DNA from: Microvirga lenta
Lineage (GTDB): Bacteria; Pseudomonadota; Alphaproteobacteria; Rhizobiales; Beijerinckiaceae
Length of the DNA stretch: 64,000 nt
Assembly: GCF_020532555.1 (NCBI RefSeq)
Contig: NZ_JAJBBR010000001.1
Coordinates: forward strand, 496,001-560,000
Direction: 5' to 3'
Made by a program: the position numbers and the translations under genes. Shown piece by piece: positions 47,375-56,500 of this stretch; the first letter of the stretch is position 1, and every line of letters begins with the position of its first letter. Below the pieces are notes generated by a model, which ran no database searches, was not told the DNA's origin, and worked only from the letters and a program-made list of their open reading frames with translations.

Positions 47375-48319
47375 ATGAGACTGAAAGCTTTCGCAGCCGG
47401 TACCATAGGCATCGTCCTGTCCCTTCAGGCCGCCCTGGCGGCCGAGCCCGTGTTTCCGCCCGCCTCGCGGGTCGGCATCGTGCCGCCGCAGGACATGGTG
47501 CTGTCCAAGCGCTTCACCGGCTTCGAGAACGAGGAGCGGGCGGCCGCGATCACCCTCGTGGAGATGCCGGCCGGGGCCTATGAGCAGCTGGCGGCGGGAA
47601 TGACGAAGGACGCCCTCAGGCGCCAGGGGCTCGACGTGACGGCCCGGGAGACCCTCAAGGTCGGCGATGCGACGGGAATCCTCGTCGCGGGCGCCATGAC
47701 GGGGCCCGTCAAGGGCCGCAAATGGGTGCTGGCCCTCAAGGGCAAGGACCTGACCGCCCTGCTGATCGCGCAGGTCGAGGGCGGCAAGGACGGCTACAGC
47801 GAGGAACAGATGCGCGACGCCCTGACCAGCGTCTCGTTGCGCGGGCCGATCTCCCTCGAGGAGCAGGTTTCCGCCCTGCCGTTCCGGATCGCCGACAAGG
47901 CCGGCTTCCGGCCCGTGCGGGTGATGTCGGGCAACGCCGCCCTCTTCACCGAAGGGCCGAAGGACACGATCGAGGCCGTGGAGCAGCCGATCGCGATCCT
48001 AGCCGTCTCCCTGCAGCCCCCGCCGCGTGCGGGAGAGCCGCGCGAGCAGTTCGCCCGAGCCGCGCTCTACTCCAACGAGGTGCTCAAGGACATCGTCCTG
48101 GAACGCGCCGATTCCTTCCGCCTCAAGGGCCAGGACTGGCACGAGATCGTGGCGCGGGCCAAGGACAGGGCCTCGGGCGAGCCCGTGGTGGTGATGCAGA
48201 CGATCCGGTTCGATTCCGACCGCTACGTGCGCATGGTCGGCGTGGTGCGGGACGAGAAGCGCGAACAGGTGATGCCGCGCTTCCGCACCCTGATCGACAG
48301 CATCGACATGAATCCCTGA
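47375..48319 (+). CDS. Secreted protein of unknown function
   Basis: The 314-residue product has a signal peptide (hydrophobic 5-20, AALA cleavage) and a mature domain with no recognised family. The PPQDMVLSKRFTGFENEE start and two similar halves (ITLVEMPAGAYEQL and LAVSLQPPPRAGEPREQF) suggest a duplicated alpha/beta fold. It is probably periplasmic. It follows alkB by 31 bp and may share its transcript. Confidence 0.7.
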   Translation: MRLKAFAAGTIGIVLSLQAALAAEPVFPPASRVGIVPPQDMVLSKRFTGFENEERAAAITLVEMPAGAYEQLAAGMTKDALRRQGLDVTARETLKVGDATGILVAGAMTGPVKGRKWVLALKGKDLTALLIAQVEGGKDGYSEEQMRDALTSVSLRGPISLEEQVSALPFRIADKAGFRPVRVMSGNAALFTEGPKDTIEAVEQPIAILAVSLQPPPRAGEPREQFARAALYSNEVLKDIVLERADSFRLKGQDWHEIVARAKDRASGEPVVVMQTIRFDSDRYVRMVGVVRDEKREQVMPRFRTLIDSIDMNP

Positions 48320-48329
48320 TCGCCGGAGC

Positions 48330-48713
48330 CTAACTGCCGACGTTGAAGCTGCTCACGGCGGCAGCCCGCGTCGGCTCCGTGCGGGTGACCAGGCTCGCCG
48401 CGACGGAGAACAGCCCGAACGCGACGTGCGGCAGATAGACCTGCTCCGCGAAACCGAAGCCCCACGGCGTGATGGCCAGGATGAAGCCGGCCACGCCGTC
48501 CAGGCCGAGATGCAGGGGCATGGGCAGCAGGGGCAGAAACCCCACTTCGTAGCGGGTGACGAGGCTGTACAGAATGGCTCCGAGCCCGAACACGATGGCG
48601 ACCCATTTGGCCGCCGTCACGTCGGCGAAGCCGAAGAGCCAGGGGCTCGCCGTCAGCGCCGCGCCCCAGAGATAGTCGATGATGCCGTGCAGGCGCGTCG
48701 GTAGAAAGCGCAT
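48330..48713 (-). CDS. SPW-repeat family small membrane protein
   Basis: The 127-residue protein has four hydrophobic helices in two repeats, each containing an SPW/TPW-xx-GF type motif (TASPWLFGFAD and AITPWGFGFAE). This matches the SPW family of unknown function. It is the last gene of the minus-strand glnD-grpE-TRIC series, 58 bp after the preceding gene. Confidence 0.8.
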   Translation of the reverse strand: MRFLPTRLHGIIDYLWGAALTASPWLFGFADVTAAKWVAIVFGLGAILYSLVTRYEVGFLPLLPMPLHLGLDGVAGFILAITPWGFGFAEQVYLPHVAFGLFSVAASLVTRTEPTRAAAVSSFNVGS

Positions 48714-48771
48714 CTCGCCTCCCGGAGTGATCCGGGGGCAACGGCAGGATGCCGGACCGGTTCCTTTCCGG

Positions 48772-49401
48772 TCAGTCCCGCCGCGGGAAGGCCGGCAGCG
48801 TCCAGCCGCGCAGGAGCGCCAGCGCCCGCAAGGAGAAGCTCGCGGCGAAGCCTGCGCCGGCCGAGGCGAACGGGTCCAGGCCGATTCCCTGCAGGACGAC
48901 CATGACGGCAGCGCCGAGGGCGGCGGCGGTTACGTAGATTTCCTGGCGCAGCACGAGGGGCGTGGTTCCGGCCAGGATGTCGCGGATGATGCCGCCGAAA
49001 GTGGCGGTGATGGTCCCCAAGGCGATGGCGGAGAGCGCCGGCACGCCCGCCGCGAGGGCCTTGCCCGTGCCGACGATGGCGAAGAGGGCGAGCCCCAGGG
49101 CATCGGCCCACAGGAGCGTCCGTCCCCGGCGCCCGCCTTCGAGCGCCGCGACCCGGCCGGGCCCGAGCGCGAAGACGGCAGCCGCCACCAGCAGGCAGAC
49201 CAGCACGTCGCCCGGATCGCCGACCCAGAAGACCGGATCCGCTCCGATGAGGAGATCCCGCAGGGTGCCGCCGCCCACGCCCGTCACGGTGGCGAGGAGC
49301 GCGAACCCGAACGGGTCCATGCCCTTGCGGGCCGCCATCAGGGCGCCGGTGAGCGCGAAAACGGCGACCCCGAGGGTCTCGAAGGACAGGCTGGGGATCA
49401 A
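48772..49401 (-). CDS. Trimeric intracellular cation (TRIC)-type channel, UPF0126/YicG
   Basis: The 209-residue protein has seven hydrophobic helices in two inverted repeats, each with a conserved GGGTLRDLL or GGIIRDIL motif. Bacterial TRIC channels conduct potassium or small molecules such as glycine. The start lies 6 bp after the grpE stop, so translation is probably coupled. Confidence 0.9.
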   Translation of the reverse strand: MIPSLSFETLGVAVFALTGALMAARKGMDPFGFALLATVTGVGGGTLRDLLIGADPVFWVGDPGDVLVCLLVAAAVFALGPGRVAALEGGRRGRTLLWADALGLALFAIVGTGKALAAGVPALSAIALGTITATFGGIIRDILAGTTPLVLRQEIYVTAAALGAAVMVVLQGIGLDPFASAGAGFAASFSLRALALLRGWTLPAFPRRD

Positions 49402-49407
49402 GCGGGG

Positions 49408-50043
49408 TTAGGAGGCGGCGGAAGGATTGTCCGCGCCTTCGGCGCCGTTGGCCGCCTTGGGGCCGCCCTTGGCCACGCCCACCAGGGCCGGGCGCAGGAC
49501 CCGGTCGCCGATGACGTAGCCCGACTGCACCACCTGGACCACCGTGCCGCTGGGCACGTCCGGGTTCGGCACCTCGAACATGGCCTGATGCACGTTGGGA
49601 TCGAATTTCTGGCCCTGCGGATCGAGCCGCTTCACCCCGTGGCGCTCCAGGGTCTTGAGCAGGTCGCGCTCGGTGAGGTCGATGCCCTCGATCAGGCCCT
49701 TGAAGGCGCCCTCGGCGCCGGCCCGGGCATCCTCGGGCACGCTCTCGATGGCGCGGCGGACGTTGTCGGCCACGTTGAGCATGTCGCGGGCGAAGTTCGT
49801 CACCGCATAGGTGCGGGCATCGGCCACCTCGCGCTCGGTGCGGCGGCGAAGGTTCTCCATGTCCGCCATCAGGCGCAGGAACTTGTCCTTCAGGTCCGCC
49901 TTCTCGGCTTCCAGGACGGCGATGGGATCCGGCGAGGCTTGCGCCTCGGCGTCGTTCGCCGCGGCACCGGCTGCGGCCTCTGCGGGCTCCGCAGCCTCCG
50001 CCTGAGGCGTCGTGTTCTGGTTTTCCGTGTCGTTCGGCTTCAT
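49408..50043 (-). CDS. grpE: Nucleotide exchange factor GrpE
   Basis: The 211-residue protein releases ADP from DnaK. An acidic Ala-rich N-terminal tail (1-40) precedes a long coiled coil (about 42-95; [14 protein letters not shown]) and a C-terminal beta domain containing HQAMFEVPN and [18 protein letters not shown]. It has its own RpoH-like promoter at 50080-50111 and lies 63 bp after glnD. It completes the DnaK machine encoded 9 kb away. Confidence 0.97.
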   Translation of the reverse strand: MKPNDTENQNTTPQAEAAEPAEAAAGAAANDAEAQASPDPIAVLEAEKADLKDKFLRLMADMENLRRRTEREVADARTYAVTNFARDMLNVADNVRRAIESVPEDARAGAEGAFKGLIEGIDLTERDLLKTLERHGVKRLDPQGQKFDPNVHQAMFEVPNPDVPSGTVVQVVQSGYVIGDRVLRPALVGVAKGGPKAANGAEGADNPSAAS

Positions 50044-50079
50044 CGTCGATCAACTGAGATGGAGGAAAAGGGGTCGGGC

Positions 50080-50111
50080 CACATATCAGGTCGCGGGAAC
50101 CACAAATCAAG
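50080..50111 (-). promoter_or_regulatory. RpoH-like promoter of grpE
   Basis: On the minus strand CTTG (50111-50108), an 18-bp spacer and CTGATATGTG (50089-50080) match the RpoH consensus with one mismatch and use the same spacing as the dnaK promoter. The -35 lies in the last codons of glnD. Confidence 0.6.
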
Positions 50112-52857
50112 CGCTGCGCCGCTGAAGCGGGGCAGTTTCCTCCGCCTTGAACACGTCGAGCAGGGTCCGGCGGATGGTGGCCTGGCGGCTGGCGTGGGTC
50201 ACCTTGGTGCCGGTGAGATCGGTCACGTAGAACACGTCCACGGCCTTTTCGCCGAAGGTGACGATGTGCGCCGAGGCGATGTTGAGGTTGAGCTTCCCCA
50301 GGGCCGTGGTGAGATCGTAGAGCAGGCCCGGCCGGTCCAGTCCGGAGATTTCGATCACCGTCTGGCGGTTCGACAGGGAATTGTCGATGGAGACCTCCGG
50401 CGGCACGTGGAAGGCCTTGGCGCGCTCCTTGGCCGGGCGCTTGCCGTCCACGAGGTCGGCGATCTTCACCTCGCCCTTCAGGGCGCGCTCGATGGCGGTG
50501 GCGACCCTCTCGGCGCGGCGCAGCTCGTCCTCGTCCCGGTCGAAGGCGCGCGACAGCACGATGGTGTCGAGGGCCATGCCGTCCGTGGTGGTGAAGATCT
50601 GCGCGTCGACGATGTTGCCGCCTGCCGCCGCGCAGGCGCCGGTGATGATGGCGAGCAGGCGCGGATGGTCCGGCGACAGGACGGTGAGCTCCGTCACGCC
50701 CCGGAACTGGTCGGTCTCGAAACAGGTGGTGACCGTGCGTCCGGCCTCCTCGGCCCGGCGGACGAAACGGGCCTGTTTCGCGCGCCGGTCCTCGTCGGTC
50801 TTGAGCCAGTAGGCGGGCGTGTGGCGGGCCGCATAGGCCTCGAACACGTCCTGCGGCCAGTCGGCGAGCTGGGCGCGAAGCTGCTCCTGCGCCAGGCGCA
50901 CCCGCTCGGAGCGGGCGAGATCCGTCGCGCCGCCGCCCAGCACCACTTCGGTCTCGTGATAGAGGGTGCGCAGGAGCTGCCCCTTCCAGCCGGTCCAGAC
51001 GCCCGGTCCCACGGCGCGGATGTCCGCCACCGTGAGGACGAGGAGCAGCTTGAGGCGCTCCATGGTCTGCACCACCTCGGCGAAGCTCTTGATCGTGGCC
51101 GGGTCCGAGAGGTCGCGGCTCTGCGCCGTGTTCGACATCAGGAGGTGGTGCTCGATCAGCCACGCCACGGTGTTGGTCTCGGCCTCGGTCAGGCCGAAGC
51201 GCGGGCCGAGCTTGCGGGCGATCGTGGCGCCGGCCTCCGAATGGTCCTGCGGGCGGCCCTTGGCGATGTCGTGCAGGAACACGGCCACGTAGAGCGCGCG
51301 GCGGTTCTGGATGGAGGAGAAGATCTGGTTCACGAGCGGATGCTCGTTGCCGAACTGCCCCGTCTCGATCTCGGTCAGGATACCGATGGAGCGGATCAGG
51401 TGCTCGTCCACCGTGTAGTGGTGGTACATGTTGAACTGCATCATCGCGACGATGCGGCCGAAATCGGGAATAAAGCGCCCGAGCACGCCCGCCTCGTTCA
51501 TGCGGCGCAGCACCACTTCCGGCACGTTCTTGGAGGTGAGAATATCGAGGAACAGCCGGTTCGCCTCGCGGTCGTTGCGCAAGGTGGGGCCGATCAGCGA
51601 CAGGGAGCGCGTCGCGAGCCGGGTCGCGTCCGGATGGATCGGCAGGTTGTGCCGGTCGGCGAGCCAGAACAGGCGGATGAGGTTGACCGGGTCGCGCTCG
51701 AACGCCGTCTCGTCGCTGACGTTGATGCGGTCGTTGTCGATGACGAAGCCTTGCTCGGCGAGCGCTCCGCCGCGGCGGCGGCGGAAGCGTCCGAACATGC
51801 GGTCGAGCACCGGACGGCGCTTGGCCTGGCGCGCCTCGAGCTCGGCGCACACGATGGCGGTGAGGTCGCCCACATCCTTCGCGATGCGAAAATAAGCCTT
51901 CATGAAACGCTCGACGGCCGACAGGCCGCTGCGTCCCGTGAAGCCGATCCGCTGGGCAATGACGCGCTGGTGGTCGAAGGTCAGCCGTTCCTCGGCCCGT
52001 CCCGTGGCGAAGTGCAGATGGCAGCGCACGCGCCACAGGAACTCCTCGCAGCGGGCGAAGAGGTTGAACTCGTCCGGCGTGAAGAGCCCGGCCTTCACCA
52101 GCTCCTCCGGCTCCCGGACGCGATAGACGTATTTGGCGATCCAGAAGAGCGTGTTCAGGTCGCGCAGGCCGCCCTTGCCGTCCTTGACGTTCGGCTCGAC
52201 CAGGTAGCGGGAGGCGCCGGCCTTGGCGACGCGGGCATCGCGCTCCTTGAGCTTCGCGTCCACGAAGTCGGCAGCCGAGGTGGCGACGATCTCCCGGTCG
52301 AAGCGCTCCATGAGCGTGTCGTAGAGCATCGGGTCGCCGAACAGGAAGCGCGCTTCGAGGAGGGAGGTGCGGATGGTCATGTCCGCCGCCGCTTCCCGGA
52401 TGCAGTCCTCCACCGAGCGGGTGGCGTGCCCGACCTTCAGCTTCAGGTCCCAGAACACGTAGAGCATGGCCTCGACCACGCTCTCGCTCCAGGCCGTCTG
52501 CTTGTAGGGCAGCAGGAACAGGAGATCGACATCCGAGCCGGGCGCGAGCGTCCCGCGCCCGTAGCCGCCGGTCGCCACCACGGCGAGGCGCTCGCCCATG
52601 GACGGGTTGTTGGCCGGATAGAGATGCCTCACCACCGCGTCGTGGACGCCGCGGACGAGCGCGTCCATCTGCTTGGAGAGATAGCGGGCGCAGTCGAGGC
52701 CGTTCTGGTTTTCGAGGAGCCGCGCCTCGGCCGCGGCATGGCCTTCGTCGAGGAATCTCCTGAGTTCGGGCACCAGGCGGGAGCGCAGGAGACCCGGGTC
52801 CCGCAAGGGCTCGCGACCCAGATTCTGGAGAATGGTCTCGACGGAGAGGCTGGACAT
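50107..52857 (-). CDS. glnD: Bifunctional PII uridylyltransferase/uridylyl-removing enzyme
   Basis: The 916-residue nitrogen sensor adds and removes UMP on PII proteins according to glutamine level. The nucleotidyltransferase motif is at about 97-111 (GGYGRG and GSDVD). An HD domain with FLHDIAKGRPQDH provides the removing activity, and two C-terminal ACT domains (TELTVLSPDHPRLLAII and TVIEISGLDRPGLLYDLT) bind glutamine. The length is normal for Alphaproteobacteria. It is divergent from the ssuA-type gene. Confidence 0.97.
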   Translation of the reverse strand: MSSLSVETILQNLGREPLRDPGLLRSRLVPELRRFLDEGHAAAEARLLENQNGLDCARYLSKQMDALVRGVHDAVVRHLYPANNPSMGERLAVVATGGYGRGTLAPGSDVDLLFLLPYKQTAWSESVVEAMLYVFWDLKLKVGHATRSVEDCIREAAADMTIRTSLLEARFLFGDPMLYDTLMERFDREIVATSAADFVDAKLKERDARVAKAGASRYLVEPNVKDGKGGLRDLNTLFWIAKYVYRVREPEELVKAGLFTPDEFNLFARCEEFLWRVRCHLHFATGRAEERLTFDHQRVIAQRIGFTGRSGLSAVERFMKAYFRIAKDVGDLTAIVCAELEARQAKRRPVLDRMFGRFRRRRGGALAEQGFVIDNDRINVSDETAFERDPVNLIRLFWLADRHNLPIHPDATRLATRSLSLIGPTLRNDREANRLFLDILTSKNVPEVVLRRMNEAGVLGRFIPDFGRIVAMMQFNMYHHYTVDEHLIRSIGILTEIETGQFGNEHPLVNQIFSSIQNRRALYVAVFLHDIAKGRPQDHSEAGATIARKLGPRFGLTEAETNTVAWLIEHHLLMSNTAQSRDLSDPATIKSFAEVVQTMERLKLLLVLTVADIRAVGPGVWTGWKGQLLRTLYHETEVVLGGGATDLARSERVRLAQEQLRAQLADWPQDVFEAYAARHTPAYWLKTDEDRRAKQARFVRRAEEAGRTVTTCFETDQFRGVTELTVLSPDHPRLLAIITGACAAAGGNIVDAQIFTTTDGMALDTIVLSRAFDRDEDELRRAERVATAIERALKGEVKIADLVDGKRPAKERAKAFHVPPEVSIDNSLSNRQTVIEISGLDRPGLLYDLTTALGKLNLNIASAHIVTFGEKAVDVFYVTDLTGTKVTHASRQATIRRTLLDVFKAEETAPLQRRSA

Positions 52858-52972
52858 GGGCGACCGTGCTTGAACGCGTGTCCCGGCTTACCATTTCGCG
52901 GGGGCTTCGCCCATGGCCTACCCGGTGGACATTCGTCGCAGCATCTGGTTTGTTCTTTTTACAAGACGATGT

Positions 52973-53001
52973 TTGACAAAAGAAACGAACAGTTCTACAA
53001 A
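52973..53001 (+). promoter_or_regulatory. Putative sigma-70 promoter of the sulfonate transporter genes
   Basis: TTGACA (52973-52978), a 17-bp spacer and TACAAA (52996-53001) lie about 120 bp before the substrate-binding protein gene in an A/T-rich patch. The -10 is only moderately good. Confidence 0.5.
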
Positions 53002-53121
53002 AAGGACACGCGCCGATTTGAGCAAGCAGCTTGCGGGCGCGAAACAAGTGCAGCTAAAGCGCCGGGCGCCGGAACCCTCGGGTTGCGAGCTCCCATGCGC
53101 GGAACATGGGACCCGATACCG

Positions 53122-54090
53122 ATGAGCCTGACCCGCCGCCTTCTCCTCGCCGCCTCCCTCGCCACCGGACTTTCATCCTTCGCCACCGCCGCCTCCGCGC
53201 AGGTGGAGGAAGTGCGCCTGGACTTCGCCACCTACAACCCTGTCAGCCTCGTCCTGAAGGACAAGGGCTTCCTGGAAAAGGAACTCGCCAAGGACGGCAT
53301 CAAGGTCCGCTGGGTGCAGTCGCTCGGCTCCAACAAGGCCCTCGAATTCCTCAATGCCGGATCCATCGATTTCGGCTCCACGGCCGGGGCCGCGGCGCTG
53401 ATCGGCAAGATCAACGGCAACCCGATCAAGTCGATCTACGTCTATTCCCGCCCCGAATGGACGGCCCTCGTCGCGGGCAAGAATTCCGAGATCGCGAAGG
53501 TCGAGGACCTGAAGGGCAAGCGCGTCGCGGTGACCCGCGGCACCGATCCGCACATCTTCCTGGTGCGCGCCCTGCAGGACGCCAAGCTCACCGAGAAGGA
53601 CGTGAAGCTGGTTCTGCTCCAGCATCCCGACGGACGCACCGCGCTGGAGCGCGGCGACGTGGATGCCTGGGCCGGCCTCGATCCGCTGATGGCGGCAGCC
53701 GAGGTGGAGAGCGGCGCCAAGCTGTTCTACCGCAATGCGGCCGCGAACACCTGGGGCATCCTCAACGTCCGCGAGGCCTTCGCCAAGGAGAACCCGGCCC
53801 TCGTCGGGAAGGTGCTGAAGGCCTATGAGGAGGCGCGGGCCTATGCGCTCGCCAATCCGGAAGAGCTGAAGAAGATCCTCGTGTCCTACACCAAGCTGCC
53901 CGAGCCGGTGATCGAGCGTCAGCTCGAGCGCACGGAGCTGACGCACTCCACCATCGGGCAGCCGCAGGTCGACACGATCCTGGCCGCCGGCCTCGCCCTG
54001 CAGCAGGCGGGGGTCATCGCCGCCGACACGGACGTGAAGGCCGCCGTCGATTCCCTGATCGACCGCAGCTTCGCGACCGCCTCTCGATAA
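53122..54090 (+). CDS. ssuA: Aliphatic-sulfonate-type ABC transporter substrate-binding protein
   Basis: The 322-residue periplasmic protein has a signal peptide (RRLLLAASLATG, cleavage after ASAQ) and an NMT1/SsuA-like fold. LDFATYNPVSLVLKDKGFLE, the SLGSNKALEFLNAGSIDFGS stretch and VTRGTDPHIFLVRAL are typical of sulfonate/taurine binding proteins. The exact ligand is not predictable. The ATG at 53122 was chosen from the signal peptide layout; an ATG at 53095 is in frame. A permease gene follows after 21 bp. Confidence 0.87.
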   Translation: MSLTRRLLLAASLATGLSSFATAASAQVEEVRLDFATYNPVSLVLKDKGFLEKELAKDGIKVRWVQSLGSNKALEFLNAGSIDFGSTAGAAALIGKINGNPIKSIYVYSRPEWTALVAGKNSEIAKVEDLKGKRVAVTRGTDPHIFLVRALQDAKLTEKDVKLVLLQHPDGRTALERGDVDAWAGLDPLMAAAEVESGAKLFYRNAAANTWGILNVREAFAKENPALVGKVLKAYEEARAYALANPEELKKILVSYTKLPEPVIERQLERTELTHSTIGQPQVDTILAAGLALQQAGVIAADTDVKAAVDSLIDRSFATASR

Positions 54091-54111
54091 GCTTCATCAC
54101 GGGAGAGCGCC

Positions 54112-54969
54112 GTGACAGGCCAAGCCCAAAGCCACGCCTGGTCCTCCCATAAGGGTGCCGCCGCTCTCGCGGCCCCTCCCCTTGCCGGGAAGAAGCGCCA
54201 GGCCTTCGATTGGCGCATTCTTCTCGGCTTTTTGCTGCCCATCGCCATTGCGCTGCTGTGGGAAGCCGCCGTCGCCCTGGGCCTCGCGCAGGGCCGCCTC
54301 GTACCGCCGCCGAGCCGCATCGCCGCAACGCTTCTGGCGCTCGCCGAGACCGGCGAGCTGTGGACCCATGTCTGGGCCACGCTCTGGCGCATCCTGATCG
54401 GCTTCGTCATCGGCGCCGCCGCGGGCATCGCGATCGGGGCGGTCTCGGGCACCAGCACCACGATGCGCCGCCTGCTCGACCCGACTCTGCAGGCGCTGCG
54501 CGCGATCCCCTCCATCGCCTGGGTGCCGCTCTTCATCCTGTGGCTCGGCATCTTCGAGGAATCGAAGGTGGCGCTGATCGCGGTCGGCGTGTTCTTTCCG
54601 GTCTATCTCGGCATCGCGGGCGCGATCCTCTCCGTCGACCGCAAGCTGGTCGAGGTCGGCCACGTCTTCCGCCTGTCGCGCACGCAGCTCGCCCGGCGCA
54701 TCCTGCTTCCGGCCGTCCTGCCGGAGGCGCTGATCGCCCTGCGCTCGGGCCTCGGCCTCGGCTTCATGTTCGTGGTCGCGGCCGAGTTCATGGGCGCCTC
54801 GGAGGGGCTGGGCTATCTCCTCGTCGACGGCCAGCAGATGGGCAAGCCCGACCAGATCCTCGCCGCCATCATCGCCTTCGCGCTTCTGGGCAAGATCGCC
54901 GACAGCCTGCTCGTCTACGGCACCAAGCCGCTGGTGCGCTGGCAGGACACCGTGCGGGAGCGCCTGTGA
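54112..54969 (+). CDS. ssuC: ABC transporter permease, SsuC-like
   Basis: The 285-residue inner-membrane protein has about six helices and the cytoplasmic EAA loop (VEVGHVFRLSRTQLARRILLPAVLPEALIA region) that docks to the ATPase. The start is a GTG at 54112 with GGGAGAG upstream. It forms the channel of the transporter with the flanking binding protein and ATPase genes. Confidence 0.9.
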   Translation: MTGQAQSHAWSSHKGAAALAAPPLAGKKRQAFDWRILLGFLLPIAIALLWEAAVALGLAQGRLVPPPSRIAATLLALAETGELWTHVWATLWRILIGFVIGAAAGIAIGAVSGTSTTMRRLLDPTLQALRAIPSIAWVPLFILWLGIFEESKVALIAVGVFFPVYLGIAGAILSVDRKLVEVGHVFRLSRTQLARRILLPAVLPEALIALRSGLGLGFMFVVAAEFMGASEGLGYLLVDGQQMGKPDQILAAIIAFALLGKIADSLLVYGTKPLVRWQDTVRERL

Positions 54970-54988
54970 TGCCGAACCTCGCCTCCCC

Positions 54989-55136
54989 GCCGTCATTCCG
55001 GGGCCGCGCAGCGGAGCCCGGAACCCGGAGCCGCAGCCGCAAGCAAGGCAGGCGCAGCGGGTCGCGCGCGACATCTCTTGAACGGTTGGCGTCTATGGGT
55101 TCCGGGCTCGGCCTCCGGCCGTCCCGGAATGACGGC
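54989..55136. repeat. Palindromic element inside the ssu operon, GTCATTCCGG family
   Basis: The outer ends GCCGTCATTCCGG (54989-55001) and the CCGGAATGACGGC end (to 55136) are perfect inverted repeats. Inner arms GGAGCCCGGAACCC and GGGTTCCGGGCT are also complementary. It separates the permease gene from its ATPase gene. Confidence 0.82.
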
Positions 55137-55170
55137 GCGAACTGCCCAGCGCTGACGGGAGGTTTCTGAC

Positions 55171-55959
55171 ATGCTGAACCTCGAACACCTCTCCAAGACC
55201 TATGCCGACGGGACGCGGGCGCTGTCCGACATCAACCTCTCCGTCCGCGAGGCCGAGATCGTCGCGCTGATCGGCGGCTCGGGCTGCGGCAAGACCACCT
55301 TGCTGCGCCTCATCGCCGGCCTCGACCGGGCCAGCGCGGGCACGATCCGCCTGGACGACGAAGTGCTCTCGGGCCCTCACCCGGCCATCGGCATCGTGTT
55401 CCAGGAGCCGCGCCTCCTGCCCTGGCTGACGGTGTCCGACAACATCGCCTTCGGCCTCGACGGCGTGAGCGCCGCCGAGCGCAAGGCGCGGGTCGCGCAT
55501 GCACTGGAGAAGATCGGCCTCGTGGAGCATGCCGACCGCTGGCCGCGCGATCTCTCCGGCGGCCAGCAGCAGCGCGTCGCCATCGCCCGCGCCTTCGTGA
55601 CCAACCCGAAGGTGCTCCTCCTCGACGAGCCGTTCTCGGCCCTGGACGCCTTCACCCGCGCGAGCCTGCACGAGCACCTGCTCGGCCTGTGGGAGGAGAC
55701 GCGGCCCATCGTCGTTCTCGTGACGCACGACGTGCAGGAGGCCGTGACGCTGGCCGACCGGGCCATCGTGATGCAGCCGAAACCCGGGCGCATCTTCGAC
55801 GAATTGTCCTTGAGTCTCGCTCGCCCGCGCGACAAATCGGGGCTGCCGTTCGAATCCTCGGTGCGCCGCGTGCTGTCGGCACTGGACCAATCGCTCAATC
55901 CGCCGCAAAAACAGCCTCAGCGTGAAAAGGACCGCCAGGCCGCCGCGCTCTGGTGGTGA
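55171..55959 (+). CDS. ssuB: ABC transporter ATP-binding protein, SsuB-like
   Basis: The 262-residue ATPase has Walker A at 35-43 (GGSGCGKTT), the Q-loop, signature LSGGQQQR at 128-135, Walker B ending in Asp-Glu-Pro at 152-154 and the switch His in VTHDVQEA. It belongs to the nitrate/sulfonate/taurine importer subfamily. GGGAGG precedes the ATG. The 200-bp gap from the permease gene is filled by a palindromic element. Confidence 0.92.
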   Translation: MLNLEHLSKTYADGTRALSDINLSVREAEIVALIGGSGCGKTTLLRLIAGLDRASAGTIRLDDEVLSGPHPAIGIVFQEPRLLPWLTVSDNIAFGLDGVSAAERKARVAHALEKIGLVEHADRWPRDLSGGQQQRVAIARAFVTNPKVLLLDEPFSALDAFTRASLHEHLLGLWEETRPIVVLVTHDVQEAVTLADRAIVMQPKPGRIFDELSLSLARPRDKSGLPFESSVRRVLSALDQSLNPPQKQPQREKDRQAAALWW

Positions 55960-55979
55960 CACAATCCAAGGACAACATC

Positions 55980-56498
55980 ATGGACTCGACCGAACTGCGC
56001 GCCCTCCAGGCCCCGCTGAAGGATCAATACCGCAACGACCCGAACGCCGCCGTCATCACCCTGAAGGCGCAAGGCACCCTCGACGACCAGCACATCGCCT
56101 GCAAGGTCGAGACCGGCCGCGCCCTCGCTGTGGCCGGACTTCACCCGGCTACCGGCGGCTCGGGAGCGGAACTCTGTTCGGGCGACATGCTGCTCGAGGC
56201 GCTCGTGGCCTGCGCGGGCGTGACCCTCAAGGCCGTGGCGACCGCGCTCGAGATCGACCTGCGCCATGGCGCCGTGAAGGCCGAGGGCGATCTCGATTTC
56301 CGCGGCACGCTCGGGGTCGACAAGACGGCGCCCGTGGGCTTCAAGGACATCCGCCTGACCTTCGAGGTCGACACCGACGCGCCGCAGGAGAAAATCGATC
56401 AGCTCCTCAAGCTGACCGAGCGCTACTGCGTGGTGTTCCAGACCCTCAACAACAAGCCGGCCCTGAGCGCCACCCTGTCGCGACAGCCGGCGGCTTGA
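55980..56498 (+). CDS. OsmC family protein
   Basis: The 172-residue protein has an OsmC/Ohr fold with Cys78 in LVACAG and Cys150 in TERYCVVFQTL at the positions of the peroxidatic and resolving cysteines, so thiol-dependent organic peroxide reduction is likely. Cys66 is additional. AAGGA precedes the ATG at 55980. It follows ssuB by 20 bp and may be co-transcribed, possibly linking peroxide defence to sulfur supply. Confidence 0.85.
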   Translation: MDSTELRALQAPLKDQYRNDPNAAVITLKAQGTLDDQHIACKVETGRALAVAGLHPATGGSGAELCSGDMLLEALVACAGVTLKAVATALEIDLRHGAVKAEGDLDFRGTLGVDKTAPVGFKDIRLTFEVDTDAPQEKIDQLLKLTERYCVVFQTLNNKPALSATLSRQPAA

Positions 56499-56500
56499 GG

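Noticed and set aside
48653-53047. 1464-codon minus-strand ORF, and an 1803-codon plus-strand ORF at 48679-54090
   Set aside because: The minus ORF is out of frame over glnD, grpE and the TRIC gene. The plus ORF is antisense to them and merges by chance into the ssuA frame; only its end from 53122 is real.
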